A DNA stretch of 64,000 nt from contig JBHOQX010000129.1 in assembly GCA_042408595.1 (NCBI GenBank), positions 76,999-140,998 on the forward strand. Reading direction: 5' to 3'. Position numbers and translations under genes: made by a program. Under the pieces are notes generated by a model. It was not told the DNA's origin, did no database searches, and saw only the letters and a list, made by a program, of their open reading frames with translations. Source of the stretch: JBHOQX01 sp042408595. GTDB lineage: Bacteria; Chloroflexota; Chloroflexia; Chloroflexales; Roseiflexaceae. Every line of letters begins with the position of its first letter. Position 1 is the first letter of the stretch. Positions 1 through 8,441 of this stretch are shown piece after piece.

Positions 1-2390
1 TGGCTCAGGTCGATCCCGGTGAGGGTGTAGGTGGTGGTATCGCCTGCGACAAACCCGACTATGCGGCCATCGACAACGATATCGTAGGCATACACCGGCG
101 CGGTATGCACCTGGCCGGTAGTATAGTCGCGCTGCCAGTCCGTGGCCGCCTCCCAGCGCAGCCTGATGGCATCGGCACCGGCGCGCTCGACCCGCAGCTG
201 GCGCGGTGCATCCGGCAATGTCGGCGCCTCAAGGCCGAGCGCCTCCAGCATCTCATGGTCGAGGCCGTTCGGCTGGCCCTCGCGCTTCAGGTTCGGGTAC
301 GCCCACAGCGCCCACCCGATCCCGTGCGCTTCAAACAACTGCCGGCTGTCATGGTTGAAGGTCTGCGAGTACGGCGTCGGGATGCCGCCGAAGGTGCCTT
401 CCGAGTAGTTGTTGCCGAACTCGTTGGCGATCACCGGCCGCCGGTAGCGCGCCTGCCAGTCAAAGACGGGTTGCAGCATCTCGGCCAGCTTTTGTTGATT
501 CCAGCCGGTCCGAATATAGTCGGTCACAACGCTGACGGTCTCGGGATCGGGCGCACTGCCGGCCGGCTTGTCCGGCGCCGGCGCAATATATCGCCACGGA
601 TCGTCGTTGGTGTTGACCGGGTAGGGTAGATCGCGCACCTCCTTGAGAACGATCCAGCCGTGCCACAACACCTCCTGATGCGTGAACACATACGGGTTAT
701 ACTGATGGAAGGTATAGACCACGTTGTTGTCCGCGACCGGCGTCAGCCCGGGGAAGGCGCGCACATTGTCCCAGGTGGAGGGGTTGAGGCGCAGATTACT
801 GGCGGCGATCAGCGTCAACTCGGGCGCACCTTCGCGCATGGCCATCATCACCCGATCCTGAACGATGTTCCACTCGGCGGGCGTTTCCGCCCATGGTTCG
901 TTGCAGATCTCCAGAAAGACGCGCGTCTGGTAGTTGGGTGTCTGACGGAAGCGCTGCTGGAAGCCAGCGGCCCACGTCTTCCAGAAAGCGGCAAAGGACT
1001 CGGCTGAGCGATAGGTCTTGTCAGACCAGATATCCGGCGGAATGCGCACGGTGACCATCACGCCGAGGCCGGAATCCAGCACGTCCTGCACGATCTGGTA
1101 GATACGCTCGCTGTATTCGGGTTTGAGAACTGACGGCTGATTTGGGTCGAATACGTTGTTGTACTCGGTGAACATGCGCACGTAGGTGAACCCGGCCTGC
1201 TTGATCGTGGTCCATTCCGACTTATCGTAGCGGCTCAGCCTGTCCTGCCCCCAAATCACCGGGTTGTTGACCCCTCGGCTGAGCTGCGCAAGCGTGGCGC
1301 GGCCGACAGGCCGATCGGGCGCCAGCAGCCGGTAGGGATGGTACATGCCGTCGAGGCGATAGCGCGCAATGCTGGGGCCGGTGTAGTCGACATAGGCGCC
1401 CCGTGGGATGACGATATGCTCCTGACGGTATTCATATCCGGGTTTCTGCAGCAGGACGGTATAGGTGCCCGGGTCCAGGGTGAAGGTGGTGTAGACGTAG
1501 GAATCCGTTCCATCGGGCACGAGGCGGAAGACGGACGACTGGCCATACCTGGCCTCCAGCACGACCCTCCCGCTCAGGCCGCCGGCCCCTTCCTGCGCGA
1601 CCCGCAGCCGCAGGCCGGCCGGATCGACACCGGGCAGGAGTTTATAGCTGGCATGCACCTTCGTGGGCTGGGGCGTTGCGGCGGTGGTTGCCACCAGCGG
1701 TGCGCTGGGCGCCGAAACATTGCCGGCTTTGTCGAATGCCGCGACGCTCAGGGTGTAGCTGGTGTTGGGAGCCAGGCCCGACAGTTCGGTGAAGGTATCG
1801 AGTGGCGAGATGGTTGCATACCTGGCGCCGTTCACGAAGACCGTATAGCCGGTCACCCCCTTGTTGTCAGTCGACGCGCTCCACCCCAGCGCCAGCGCGC
1901 GATCATTGACGCCCAGCAGATGCAGATCGCGCGGGACCGACGGCGGTTCCTGATCTGGCACAACGTTGATGGTCACCTCCAGAATATTGTTGGTTTCATC
2001 CGATTCATCGATAATGCGATTATCATCGATAAACGCGCTCAGGCGAAAGCTCGACCGGGTGATAGTGTAGGTATCGCGGCCCGTAAAACGGATCTCCTGC
2101 CCCGGCGCCACCTCGGCCGGGCCGACGCCCTGCCAGGTCACCCCCTCGCCATCGACAAACCACGAGAGGCCGAGCCATCCTGTCTGTACGGCGGCCGTTC
2201 CATCATTCCGGAAGACGGCATAGAGATGCACCGTGTCGCCGACCCCGTAGTCGGATTCCACGATGCCGACGTCCGTCACGCGAAGATCGGGAAGATCGGC
2301 TGCCCGCGCGCGCCCGGCCGGCAAACCGGCCAGGATCACGAGGAGGATCAGCCATACGCCGACACGTGCCGTCCAGCGCCGCTGCTGCAT
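1..2390 (-). CDS. Secreted GH5-type glycoside hydrolase with CARDB and fibronectin III modules (3' end beyond window)
   Basis: Reading the minus strand from ATG at 2390 gives an open frame of about 796 codons that runs off the left edge without a stop. The start is preceded by AGGAGG at good spacing. An N-terminal signal peptide (hydrophobic run WLILLVILAGLPAG, then AxA) is followed by a CARDB-like Ig fold (residues ~30-125, DESDETNNILEV), a fibronectin III domain (~135-215, Y-T-V-F-V-N-G ... Y-T-L-S-V-A-A-F-D), a beta-rich linker, and a TIM-barrel glycosidase. FLEICNEPW (~498) supplies the acid/base Glu of clan GH-A and VIANEFG (Glu ~657) the nucleophile. A second FN3-like domain begins near the edge. 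GH5 is the family inference; GH2/GH39 within the same clan are alternatives. Substrate unknown; probably extracellular polysaccharide. Confidence 0.85.
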   Translation of the reverse strand, partial: MQQRRWTARVGVWLILLVILAGLPAGRARAADLPDLRVTDVGIVESDYGVGDTVHLYAVFRNDGTAAVQTGWLGLSWFVDGEGVTWQGVGPAEVAPGQEIRFTGRDTYTITRSSFRLSAFIDDNRIIDESDETNNILEVTINVVPDQEPPSVPRDLHLLGVNDRALALGWSASTDNKGVTGYTVFVNGARYATISPLDTFTELSGLAPNTSYTLSVAAFDKAGNVSAPSAPLVATTAATPQPTKVHASYKLLPGVDPAGLRLRVAQEGAGGLSGRVVLEARYGQSSVFRLVPDGTDSYVYTTFTLDPGTYTVLLQKPGYEYRQEHIVIPRGAYVDYTGPSIARYRLDGMYHPYRLLAPDRPVGRATLAQLSRGVNNPVIWGQDRLSRYDKSEWTTIKQAGFTYVRMFTEYNNVFDPNQPSVLKPEYSERIYQIVQDVLDSGLGVMVTVRIPPDIWSDKTYRSAESFAAFWKTWAAGFQQRFRQTPNYQTRVFLEICNEPWAETPAEWNIVQDRVMMAMREGAPELTLIAASNLRLNPSTWDNVRAFPGLTPVADNNVVYTFHQYNPYVFTHQEVLWHGWIVLKEVRDLPYPVNTNDDPWRYIAPAPDKPAGSAPDPETVSVVTDYIRTGWNQQKLAEMLQPVFDWQARYRRPVIANEFGNNYSEGTFGGIPTPYSQTFNHDSRQLFEAHGIGWALWAYPNLKREGQPNGLDHEMLEALGLEAPTLPDAPRQLRVERAGADAIRLRWEAATDWQRDYTTGQVHTAPVYAYDIVVDGRIVGFVAGDTTTYTLTGIDLS

Positions 2391-2560
2391 ACCAGCCTCC
2401 TGCTTGGTTCAAGCCAGGTGTGACGCGGTCGCAGGCATGGGCGGGGCGCCGTGCCGGGCCCCTGGCGGCGCATCCCCATAGGCCCGTGGCGGGCCGGCGG
2501 GCCTCACGCCTCGCGCCAACAATGACCGCGTCCGTCCTGTGAAAAACATCCGGTGCAGCC

Positions 2561-2566
2561 ATTCTA
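2561..2566 (-). promoter_or_regulatory. Extended -10 promoter for the GH5 gene
   Basis: On the minus strand TGC precedes TAGAAT (TGC-TAGAAT). It lies about 170 nt upstream of the start at 2390. No matching -35 seen. Confidence 0.45.
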
Positions 2567-2645
2567 GCAAGCCGCTGCGGCGCCGGGAACGCTACTGAGC
2601 TACGATCTTTTGCCTGATTCTGTGTAGATTGGGCTGAAACTTTGG

Positions 2646-2651
2646 TATCAT
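2646..2651 (+). promoter_or_regulatory. Extended -10 (TGG-TATCAT), likely leaderless start
   Basis: TGG-TATCAT ends 6 nt before the ATG at 2658, so transcription should begin at or next to the start codon. No Shine-Dalgarno sequence is present. A second ATG at 2667 is in frame. Confidence 0.4.
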
Positions 2652-2657
2652 ACCCGC

Positions 2658-4019
2658 GTGGATGCCATGCGACGACCGGCACAATCGATCCTGCTCCTGC
2701 TGCTCCTGCTGCTGGCGCTGCCGGCTACCGCGCTGCTCTGCGCGCTGGGGCTGCCCGGCGCGCCCGTGGCCCGCGCCGCCGAGGTGCGCGCGTTGACGAT
2801 CGGCACCTCCGGGCAGGGCCGCCCGATCAGCGCCGTACGCTTCGGCAGCGGGCCGCTGAAGCTGGTGGTGGTCGGCGATACGCACGGCGCGCCAGAGGCT
2901 AACACCTATACCCTCACCAACCAGCTCATCGATCACTTTCGCGCCAACCCCGGCGATGTGCCGCCCGGTGTGCGGCTCTACCTCATCCCGACGCTGAACC
3001 CGGACGGGCTGGCGCTCGGCACGCGCTTCAATGCCAGCGGTGTCGATCTGAACCGCAACATGAACACCGATCTGGACGCCTGCCCGGAGAACGACTGGCG
3101 CACGACGGTGCAGGGTGCGTATGGGCTGATCTCCGACACCGGCGGCCCCTATCCGGACTCGGAGCCGGAAAGCCGGGTGATCCGCGGCTTCCTGCTGGAT
3201 GCCAACGGTGCGATCTTTCTGCATAGCAACGCCGGGCTGGTCTTTCCGGCCTTCTGCGAGCATCAGCCATCGATCCGCCTGGGCGAGGTCTACGCCGCCG
3301 GGGCCGGCTACCTGTACAGCCGCTACTGGCCGAAGTACATGATCACCGGCGGGATGCATGACTGGGCCGCCAGCCTGGGCATCGCCGCGATCACCCCGGA
3401 GCTGGTGACCGGCGACGACAGCGAGTTCGGGCAGAACCTGGCGGGACTGCGCGCGGTGCTGGCTGAGGCCGCCGACCTGGTGCCGCCGCTGGACGATCAC
3501 GTCGAAGCGGGCGTGCCGGTGCCGGCGCTGATCTGGCGCTACTGGAAGTCGCGCGGCGGCGTGGCGGCCTTCGGCGCGCCGCTGGCCCCCGCCGCGCGCG
3601 ACGGCCCGGTGACGCGCCAGGTATTCGAGCGCGCCGTGCTGGAGCTGCGCCCCGACCGGGCGGACACGCCCGACCTGGTGCGGCCCGCGCCGCTCGGGCG
3701 GATCGCCGCCGCCGGCCAGCGCCTCGCGCCGGTGCCACGGCCGCCGGACGCCGCCTGGTTCCCGGAGACGGGCCACACGCTGCGCGGCCCATTCCGCGAC
3801 TATTGGGAGCGCGGCGGCGGGCTGGAGGTCTTCGGCTTTCCGCTGACCGAGGAAGTGACGGCGGCGGGGATGGATGGCGCGCGCCGCCTGACGCAGTTCT
3901 TCGAGCGGGCGATGCTGACGTACGATGAGGCCGCGGGCGTCCGCCGGGAGCCGCTTGGCCGGGCCGCGCTGCTACGCGAGCGCCTTGCCCCGCCGTCGTC
4001 GCGCTACCAGCTTCGGTGA
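2658..4019 (+). CDS. Secreted M14-like zinc carboxypeptidase with C-terminal Chloroflexi-type repeat modules
   Basis: 453 residues. A leucine-rich signal sequence (L11-L19) ends in ARAAE. The M14 core shows GDTHGAPEANTYTL (zinc His and Glu, spaced HxxxE rather than the usual HxxE), GVDLNRNMN (substrate-binding Asn-Arg), IFLHSN (third zinc ligand) and AAITPELV (catalytic Glu). It resembles murein-peptide amidase/carboxypeptidase folds. Residues ~285-450 hold two imperfect copies of a module with W-R-Y-W-K-S-R-G-G ... FGAPLA and Y-W-E-R-G-G-G ... FGFPLTEE ... QFFERAML, typical of secreted Chloroflexota proteins. The role is probably extracytoplasmic peptide or murein trimming. The gene appears monocistronic. 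Confidence 0.8.
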   Translation: MDAMRRPAQSILLLLLLLLALPATALLCALGLPGAPVARAAEVRALTIGTSGQGRPISAVRFGSGPLKLVVVGDTHGAPEANTYTLTNQLIDHFRANPGDVPPGVRLYLIPTLNPDGLALGTRFNASGVDLNRNMNTDLDACPENDWRTTVQGAYGLISDTGGPYPDSEPESRVIRGFLLDANGAIFLHSNAGLVFPAFCEHQPSIRLGEVYAAGAGYLYSRYWPKYMITGGMHDWAASLGIAAITPELVTGDDSEFGQNLAGLRAVLAEAADLVPPLDDHVEAGVPVPALIWRYWKSRGGVAAFGAPLAPAARDGPVTRQVFERAVLELRPDRADTPDLVRPAPLGRIAAAGQRLAPVPRPPDAAWFPETGHTLRGPFRDYWERGGGLEVFGFPLTEEVTAAGMDGARRLTQFFERAMLTYDEAAGVRREPLGRAALLRERLAPPSSRYQLR

Positions 4020-4129
4020 ACGCCGCGCCATGAGGGCGCCGCAGACGCCACCAAGAACCTCGAGACGGGAACCCGTCTCTCTATGGGCGCTCTGGCGCTG
4101 TGGCCGGGCCGCACCGCCCGGGGCGCGGG

Positions 4130-4690
4130 TCATCCAGCGTAGAAGCCGCCCGTCAGCCGGTATTCGACGCCGTAGAGTGCCGGGATGGACGGATGCTGGG
4201 CGTTCGCCGCGTCGGGCGCCCCCGGCAGCGCGCAGACGAGCGCGCCGCGCTGTGGGATCTGCCAATCGCCCGCCGCCCCCGCGGCCGCCGCGGCGCCATG
4301 GTGCTGGAGGCGCGGCCCGAGCGCGGCGTAGCCGCCCTGGCGCGCCGGGCAGCGTACCTCGATCGCCAGCCAGGTCGGCGCGGCCCCCGCCGGGCGGAGC
4401 TGGCCCGCCGCCAGCGGGATCGTCACCTGGCCGTTCGCCACCGGCATGGCGCGCACCTCCACCGGCGCCCCGACCGGCGCGCCGTTCAGCTCCGCATCGT
4501 AGAGCTGGAAGCGGAAGTCGCACGCGCCGGAGACTGGCCCGTTCCAGTTATGGGCCAGCGTGCCGCGGAAGGTGAGCGCGCCCGGAGCGGGCGGAGCCGC
4601 CGCCCCAGGCCGTTGCAGCGCACAAAACGTCGCGAGCATGGCCACGACCGCCGCCGCGGCCGACAGCAGCGCGATGAGCTTGCGGGACAT
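4130..4690 (-). CDS. Small secreted protein of unknown function
   Basis: 186 residues from ATG at 4690, with AGGAG 8 nt upstream; an earlier in-frame start would add 17 residues but lacks a ribosome site. The N-terminus MSRKLIALLSAAAAVVAML is a signal peptide or anchor. The mature part has a beta-rich stretch (TFRGTLAHNWNGPVSG, FRFQLYDAELNGAPVG, VTIPLAAGQL) of a type found near cell-surface and tail-fibre-like repeats, then an Ala-rich segment. Two Cys pairs may form disulfides. It faces the peptidase gene convergently. No enzymatic motif seen. Confidence 0.6.
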   Translation of the reverse strand: MSRKLIALLSAAAAVVAMLATFCALQRPGAAAPPAPGALTFRGTLAHNWNGPVSGACDFRFQLYDAELNGAPVGAPVEVRAMPVANGQVTIPLAAGQLRPAGAAPTWLAIEVRCPARQGGYAALGPRLQHHGAAAAAGAAGDWQIPQRGALVCALPGAPDAANAQHPSIPALYGVEYRLTGGFYAG

Positions 4691-4731
4691 GCACCACTCC
4701 TGGCCGCCGGGAATTCCCCGGCGCCGCCGGC

Positions 4732-4737
4732 AGCATA
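4732..4737 (-). promoter_or_regulatory. Extended -10 (TGG-TATGCT) for the small secreted protein
   Basis: Minus-strand TGG-TATGCT lies 42 nt before the ATG at 4690, leaving room for the visible AGGAG site. Confidence 0.35.
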
Positions 4738-4792
4738 CCATGCCCGGCGCCGCCCCGGGATGACAGCCTGTTCACGGTTCGGCGAAACGTGG

Positions 4793-4798
4793 TATAGT
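4793..4798 (+). promoter_or_regulatory. Extended -10 (TGG-TATAGT) upstream of the PmtA-Psd fusion
   Basis: TGG-TATAGT. The predicted leader of about 125 nt contains the 7/8-nt repeat tract at 4828-4889. Confidence 0.45.
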
Positions 4799-4827
4799 CC
4801 GGGGCAGGGGCGATATGGTGGCACGAC

Positions 4828-4889
4828 GATAGGGTGATAGGGTGGTCAAGCGTCAGGCTCGTCGCTCATCGCGCATCGTTCACCGCGCA
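4828..4889 (+). repeat. Degenerate short-period repeat tract: two 8-mers then four 7-mers
   Basis: GATAGGGT twice (4828-4843), then after 18 nt TCGCTCA, TCGCGCA, TCGTTCA, CCGCGCA (4862-4889). It lies in the leader of the following gene. Member of a family seen at many junctions in this window. Confidence 0.7.
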
Positions 4890-4928
4890 CCTGCTCCTGT
4901 CCGTAGCATTGAGGACTGAGACAACCCG

Positions 4929-6269
4929 ATGGCGCTGCAGGAAACCGCAACCTTTCTCCGCGCGCTGCGCGGATCGTTCACCAGCATCGGCGCGGTGCTG
5001 CCGACCTCGATCTACGCTGCCCGGGCCATGGTCGCCGAGTTCGCCCGGCGGCGCGGCCCGCGCGCCGTGCTCGAGGTCGGGCCGGGTACAGGGGCGATCA
5101 CCGCCGCGATTGTCGAGGCGATGCGCCCGGGCGACCATCTGACGCTGGTGGAGCTGAACGAAGCGTTCGCCACCTTTCTGCGCCGTCGCTTCGACACGGA
5201 GCCGCTCTTCCGCCGGGTGCGCGACCAGGTGACGATCATCCATGGCGACGTGACGCAGCTCGACCGCGGCCTGCGCTTCGACGCGATCATCTCGGCGGTC
5301 CCGTTTACGAATCTGCCCCCGGAGCTGATCGGCGCGATTCTTGACACGTATCGCGCCGTGCTCAAACCGGACGGCACGCTGACCTACATCGAATATGCCT
5401 GGTTCCGTGCGCTCAAGCCGCTGGCGCAGGGCGACGCGGAGCGCGCACGCGTCGCCGCTGCCAATGCCATCCTGGACGACCTGCTGGCGGCGCACGAGTT
5501 CCGCCGCGACACGGTGCTGCGCAACGTGCCGCCGGCCTGGATTCACCACCTGCGGCTGCACGACCCGCCCCCGGAGGCCGCGCTGGCGCTCGCCCCGGAC
5601 GAGCGGAGCCGGCGGGTGCGCGTCGGCCCGGCCGGTGTGTCGAGCGAGGCGCTGCCGTGGGCCGGCGGGCTGCTGGCGGCCGGGCTGCTGCTGCGCCGCC
5701 TGCGCCCGTTGCTGTGGAGCGGGGCCGCCGCGGCCATCGCCTTCTTCCGCGACCCGCCGCGCGCCGTCGTGCCGGACGAGGGGGTGGCCTACGCCGCCTG
5801 CGACGGGCGGGTGCTGGCCGTGGAGCGGGTGCGCGATGCGCGCTTCGGCGAGGAAGAGTGGCTGCGGATCGCGGTCTTCCTCTCATTGCTGGATGTCCAC
5901 ATCAACCGCAGCCCGATCGCTGGGAAAGTCGTGCAACAGGTGCGCGCGGCAGGTGGCTACGCCCCGGCCGATTCGCCCGCCGCCGCGCGCAATCATGCGC
6001 TCTACACCGTGATCGACGGCCCGCGCGCCCGCTGTGTCGTGGCGCAGCGCGCCGGGCTGGTGGCCCGCCGGATCGTCGCCTGGGCGCGGCCGGGCGCGCT
6101 GCTGGCGCAGGGCGATCGGTTCGGTCTCATCCGCTTTGGCTCGCGCACGGATGTCTACCTGCCGGCCAGTCGCTTCGCCGCGACCGTCGCACCGGGCGAG
6201 AGCGTCATCGGCGGCGTGACGGTCATCGCCCGGGCTATCTACCCGGCGGAGGCGGCGCAGGGCGATTGA
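4929..6269 (+). CDS. Fusion of phospholipid N-methyltransferase (PmtA-like) and phosphatidylserine decarboxylase
   Basis: 446 residues in one open frame. Residues 8-200 match Rhodobacter-type phospholipid N-methyltransferases: FLRALRGSFTSIGAVLPTS, SAM motif I VLEVGPGTG (47-55), ELNEAF and FDAIISAVPFTNLP. Around 240-262 is a hydrophobic segment. From FFRDPPR (~272) to the end is a short, archaeal-type phosphatidylserine decarboxylase: FLSLLDVHINRSP, then RFGSRTDVYLP with Gly404-Ser405, the expected self-cleavage site that makes the pyruvoyl group. The family chemistry is PS to PE to methylated PE/PC, so the two halves would catalyse consecutive steps at the membrane. Each half looks complete. 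The methyltransferase could act on another lipid. Confidence 0.85.
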   Translation: MALQETATFLRALRGSFTSIGAVLPTSIYAARAMVAEFARRRGPRAVLEVGPGTGAITAAIVEAMRPGDHLTLVELNEAFATFLRRRFDTEPLFRRVRDQVTIIHGDVTQLDRGLRFDAIISAVPFTNLPPELIGAILDTYRAVLKPDGTLTYIEYAWFRALKPLAQGDAERARVAAANAILDDLLAAHEFRRDTVLRNVPPAWIHHLRLHDPPPEAALALAPDERSRRVRVGPAGVSSEALPWAGGLLAAGLLLRRLRPLLWSGAAAAIAFFRDPPRAVVPDEGVAYAACDGRVLAVERVRDARFGEEEWLRIAVFLSLLDVHINRSPIAGKVVQQVRAAGGYAPADSPAAARNHALYTVIDGPRARCVVAQRAGLVARRIVAWARPGALLAQGDRFGLIRFGSRTDVYLPASRFAATVAPGESVIGGVTVIARAIYPAEAAQGD

Positions 6270-6306
6270 CCGCCACGATGCCAGGGTGCTGGGAGGTGTG
6301 TAGCTG

Positions 6307-6798
6307 CTACGTCTCGTCGATTGCAACTTCGACCGGCTGGGCGCCGAGGGTCCGCACCAGCTCCTGCGGGTCGATCTCGACCAGGAAGCCGCGCTTGCCG
6401 CCGTTGATCAGGATGCGGTCGAGCGCCAGGATGCTGGCTTCGACATAGACCGGCAGGGGCTGGCGGGTGCCGAACGGACTCACACCACCGACCTGGTAGC
6501 CGGTGTACTTCGCCACATGCGCCTCGCTCGCCGGGCTCACCTGGCGCACGCCGAGAATCCGGGCGAGCTGTTTGGTCGAAACCGAGCGGTCGCCATGCAT
6601 CAGCACGAGCAGCGGCTGGCGCGCATCGGTCTCCATCACCAGCGTCTTGATCACGCGATGTTCGTCTTCGCCCAACTCGGCCGCGGCGCGCGCCGCACCG
6701 CCGTGCGCCGCGTAGTCGTACAGGCGCGGCCGGAAGGCGACGCCCTGCGCCCGTAGGAAGCGCACGCCGGTCGTCACCGGGTAATCGTCCTTCGCCAT
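6307..6798 (-). CDS. ybaK: YbaK/EbsC-type aminoacyl-tRNA deacylase
   Basis: 163 residues, normal length for the family, which hydrolyses Cys-tRNA(Pro) made in error by prolyl-tRNA synthetase (other YbaK-fold proteins edit Ala-tRNA(Pro)). Family signatures: HRVIKTLVM (conserved Lys), VSTKQLARILG, the glycine-rich YQVGGVSPFGTR loop and ILINGGKRGFLVEID. It is the downstream partner of the TfoX-like gene (4-bp gap), so it is probably cotranscribed from the minus-strand promoter near 7210. The specificity within the YbaK/ProX group cannot be settled by eye. Confidence 0.85.
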   Translation of the reverse strand: MAKDDYPVTTGVRFLRAQGVAFRPRLYDYAAHGGAARAAAELGEDEHRVIKTLVMETDARQPLLVLMHGDRSVSTKQLARILGVRQVSPASEAHVAKYTGYQVGGVSPFGTRQPLPVYVEASILALDRILINGGKRGFLVEIDPQELVRTLGAQPVEVAIDET

Positions 6799-6802
6799 CG
6801 CA

Positions 6803-7114
6803 TCACCGTTGCTTGCGCCGCGCCACGGCCACGGCCTCGTCCAACCACTCCCGCAGCCGGTCGGTATCCTCGAGGACCTCGACCGGGACGGCGTAGTAGC
6901 CCGCGCCGTACGGCCACGGCCGCATGCCAGCCGCGGTATAGCGTGGGCGGCTCATCTCGTCCACTTTGAAGAAGAGTTCGTCGTCGAAGACCAGCGCGAA
7001 GAAGAGCTCGCCGGCGTACAGCCCGACCCCGCCGAACATCCTCCGCGCCCGCACCGGGGCTGCCTCGCGCAACTGGTCGAGCACGAACTCCAGGTATCCA
7101 TCGCTGACGGGCAT
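6803..7114 (-). CDS. TfoX N-terminal domain protein
   Basis: 103 residues starting MPVSDGYLEFVLDQL. A longer frame exists upstream to 7336 but overlaps potA and its promoter, so the internal ATG at 7114 is preferred. Features of the TfoX N-domain: RRMFGGVGLYAGELFFALV, LFFKVDE and GAGYYAVPVEVLED. In Gammaproteobacteria TfoX regulates competence; single-domain versions like this are widespread and their role is unknown. First gene of a two-gene operon with ybaK, divergent from potABCD. Confidence 0.8.
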   Translation of the reverse strand: MPVSDGYLEFVLDQLREAAPVRARRMFGGVGLYAGELFFALVFDDELFFKVDEMSRPRYTAAGMRPWPYGAGYYAVPVEVLEDTDRLREWLDEAVAVARRKQR

Positions 7115-7209
7115 CTCGCGCTCCGCGCACTGAGCGCATAGCGATCGGCGGGCTTCCGGCGCCGGCTTGCCACGGCGCACCGCGCCCGTCAGCCACTCGC
7201 TCCGCCGCG

Positions 7210-7215
7210 ATTGTA
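7210..7215 (-). promoter_or_regulatory. Extended -10 (TGA-TACAAT) for tfoX-like/ybaK
   Basis: Minus strand TGA-TACAAT, about 95 nt upstream of the 7114 start. It faces the pot promoter 34 bp away. Confidence 0.4.
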
Positions 7216-7248
7216 TCACCTTCTGGCGGGCCGCGGCGCGTCTTATGG

Positions 7249-7254
7249 TATAAT
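7249..7254 (+). promoter_or_regulatory. Extended -10 (TGG-TATAAT) for potABCD
   Basis: Perfect TGG-TATAAT, no recognisable -35. The predicted leader is about 35 nt and holds GGAGG (7286-7290) before the GTG start. Confidence 0.65.
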
Positions 7255-7295
7255 TGCGGAACCCATAGGTTACCCCCGCCAGTCCGGAGGAGCGT

Positions 7296-8414
7296 GTGAA
7301 GGATGGCTTCGCGATTGAGATGCGCGACGTCACCAAGCGGTTTGGCGAGGTCGTCGCGGTCGATCATGTGAACCTGCAAATCCGCAACGGCGAATTTTTC
7401 TCGATGCTCGGCCCGTCTGGCTGCGGTAAGACGACCAGCCTGCGGATGCTCGCTGGCTTCGAGTTCCCGACCGAGGGCGAGATCTACCTCAACGGCCGCC
7501 CGATCGGCGGCGCCCCCCCGTATCAGCGCAATGTTAACACAGTCTTCCAGTCGTACGCGCTGTTTCCGCATATGACAGTCGCCGAGAACGTCGCCTTTGG
7601 CTTGGAGATGAAGCAGGTGCCGAAGCCGGAGATCGCCGCGCGCGTGGCCGAGGCACTGGAGATGGTGCGCCTGCGCGGGTACGACACGCGCCGGCCGCGG
7701 CAGCTTTCCGGCGGCCAGCAGCAGCGCGTTGCGCTGGCCCGCGCGCTGGTGAACCGCCCGGAGGTGCTGCTGCTCGACGAGCCGCTCGGCGCGCTCGACC
7801 AGAAGCTGCGCAAGGAGATGCAGCTCGAATTGAAGGGTCTGCAGGAGACGCTGGGCATCACCTTTATCTTCGTCACGCACGATCAGGAAGAGGCGTTGAC
7901 GATGAGCGACCGGATCGCGGTGATGAACCTGGGCAAGGTGCTGCAGGTCGGCACGCCGACCGAGATCTACGAGCGCCCCACCTGCCGGTTCGTCGCCGAT
8001 TTCATCGGCGAGTCGAACTTCATCGCCGGGCGTGTGAGCGCCGTCGAGCCGGGCTGCGCCGCCGTGACGACGCCCGAGGGGCTGACAATCTTCGGTCAGA
8101 GCCAGCGGCAGCACAGCCTAGGCGATGAGGTGGTCGTCTCGGTGCGGCCGGAGAAAGCGCGACTCATCCCGGAGTGCGCGCCGGAGGACCTGCCGCCCGG
8201 CGCGGCGGGGCGCGGCTTCCCGGTGGTTGTCGACCGCGTCGCCTACATCGGCAGCGATACGCGCATCATTGTGCGGCTGCCCAATGGCGAGCGCGCCTTC
8301 AACGTCTGGGAACAGAACACCCGCTCGACGCTCGACCGCGATGCCTACTGGCAGCAGGGCGAGCGCGGCTACCTCTGGTGGCCGCCGGAGAACGCCCTGG
8401 TGCTGGCCGAGTAG
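7296..8414 (+). CDS. potA: Spermidine/putrescine ABC importer ATPase
   Basis: 372 residues from GTG with GGAGG 5 nt upstream. Complete ABC ATPase: Walker A GPSGCGKTT, Q-loop VFQSYALFPHMTV, signature LSGGQQQRVALARAL, Walker B LLLDEPLGALD, switch His in FVTHDQEEALTMSDR. It ends in a TOBE-type regulatory domain (~250-370). The 'RNVNTVFQSYALFPHMTVAE' region is characteristic of PotA rather than sugar ATPases. It energises import through PotB/PotC with receptor PotD. First gene of potABCD (27 bp to potB). Confidence 0.92.
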   Translation: MKDGFAIEMRDVTKRFGEVVAVDHVNLQIRNGEFFSMLGPSGCGKTTSLRMLAGFEFPTEGEIYLNGRPIGGAPPYQRNVNTVFQSYALFPHMTVAENVAFGLEMKQVPKPEIAARVAEALEMVRLRGYDTRRPRQLSGGQQQRVALARALVNRPEVLLLDEPLGALDQKLRKEMQLELKGLQETLGITFIFVTHDQEEALTMSDRIAVMNLGKVLQVGTPTEIYERPTCRFVADFIGESNFIAGRVSAVEPGCAAVTTPEGLTIFGQSQRQHSLGDEVVVSVRPEKARLIPECAPEDLPPGAAGRGFPVVVDRVAYIGSDTRIIVRLPNGERAFNVWEQNTRSTLDRDAYWQQGERGYLWWPPENALVLAE

Positions 8415-8441
8415 GGCCGGCCTGGCACAACGGAGAGGCAT

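Noticed and set aside
1338..2423. Long open frame on the plus strand opposite the GH5 gene
   Set aside because: It is the antisense shadow of a GC-rich gene; the minus frame has a signal peptide, domains and catalytic motifs, while this one has none.
2592..3776. 394-codon open frame on the minus strand over the peptidase gene
   Set aside because: His/Arg/Gln-rich antisense shadow without a motif; the plus strand has a clear M14 fold.
6774..8114. 446-codon minus-strand frame over potA
   Set aside because: Antisense shadow; it ignores the real tfoX-like/ybaK genes and the pot promoter.
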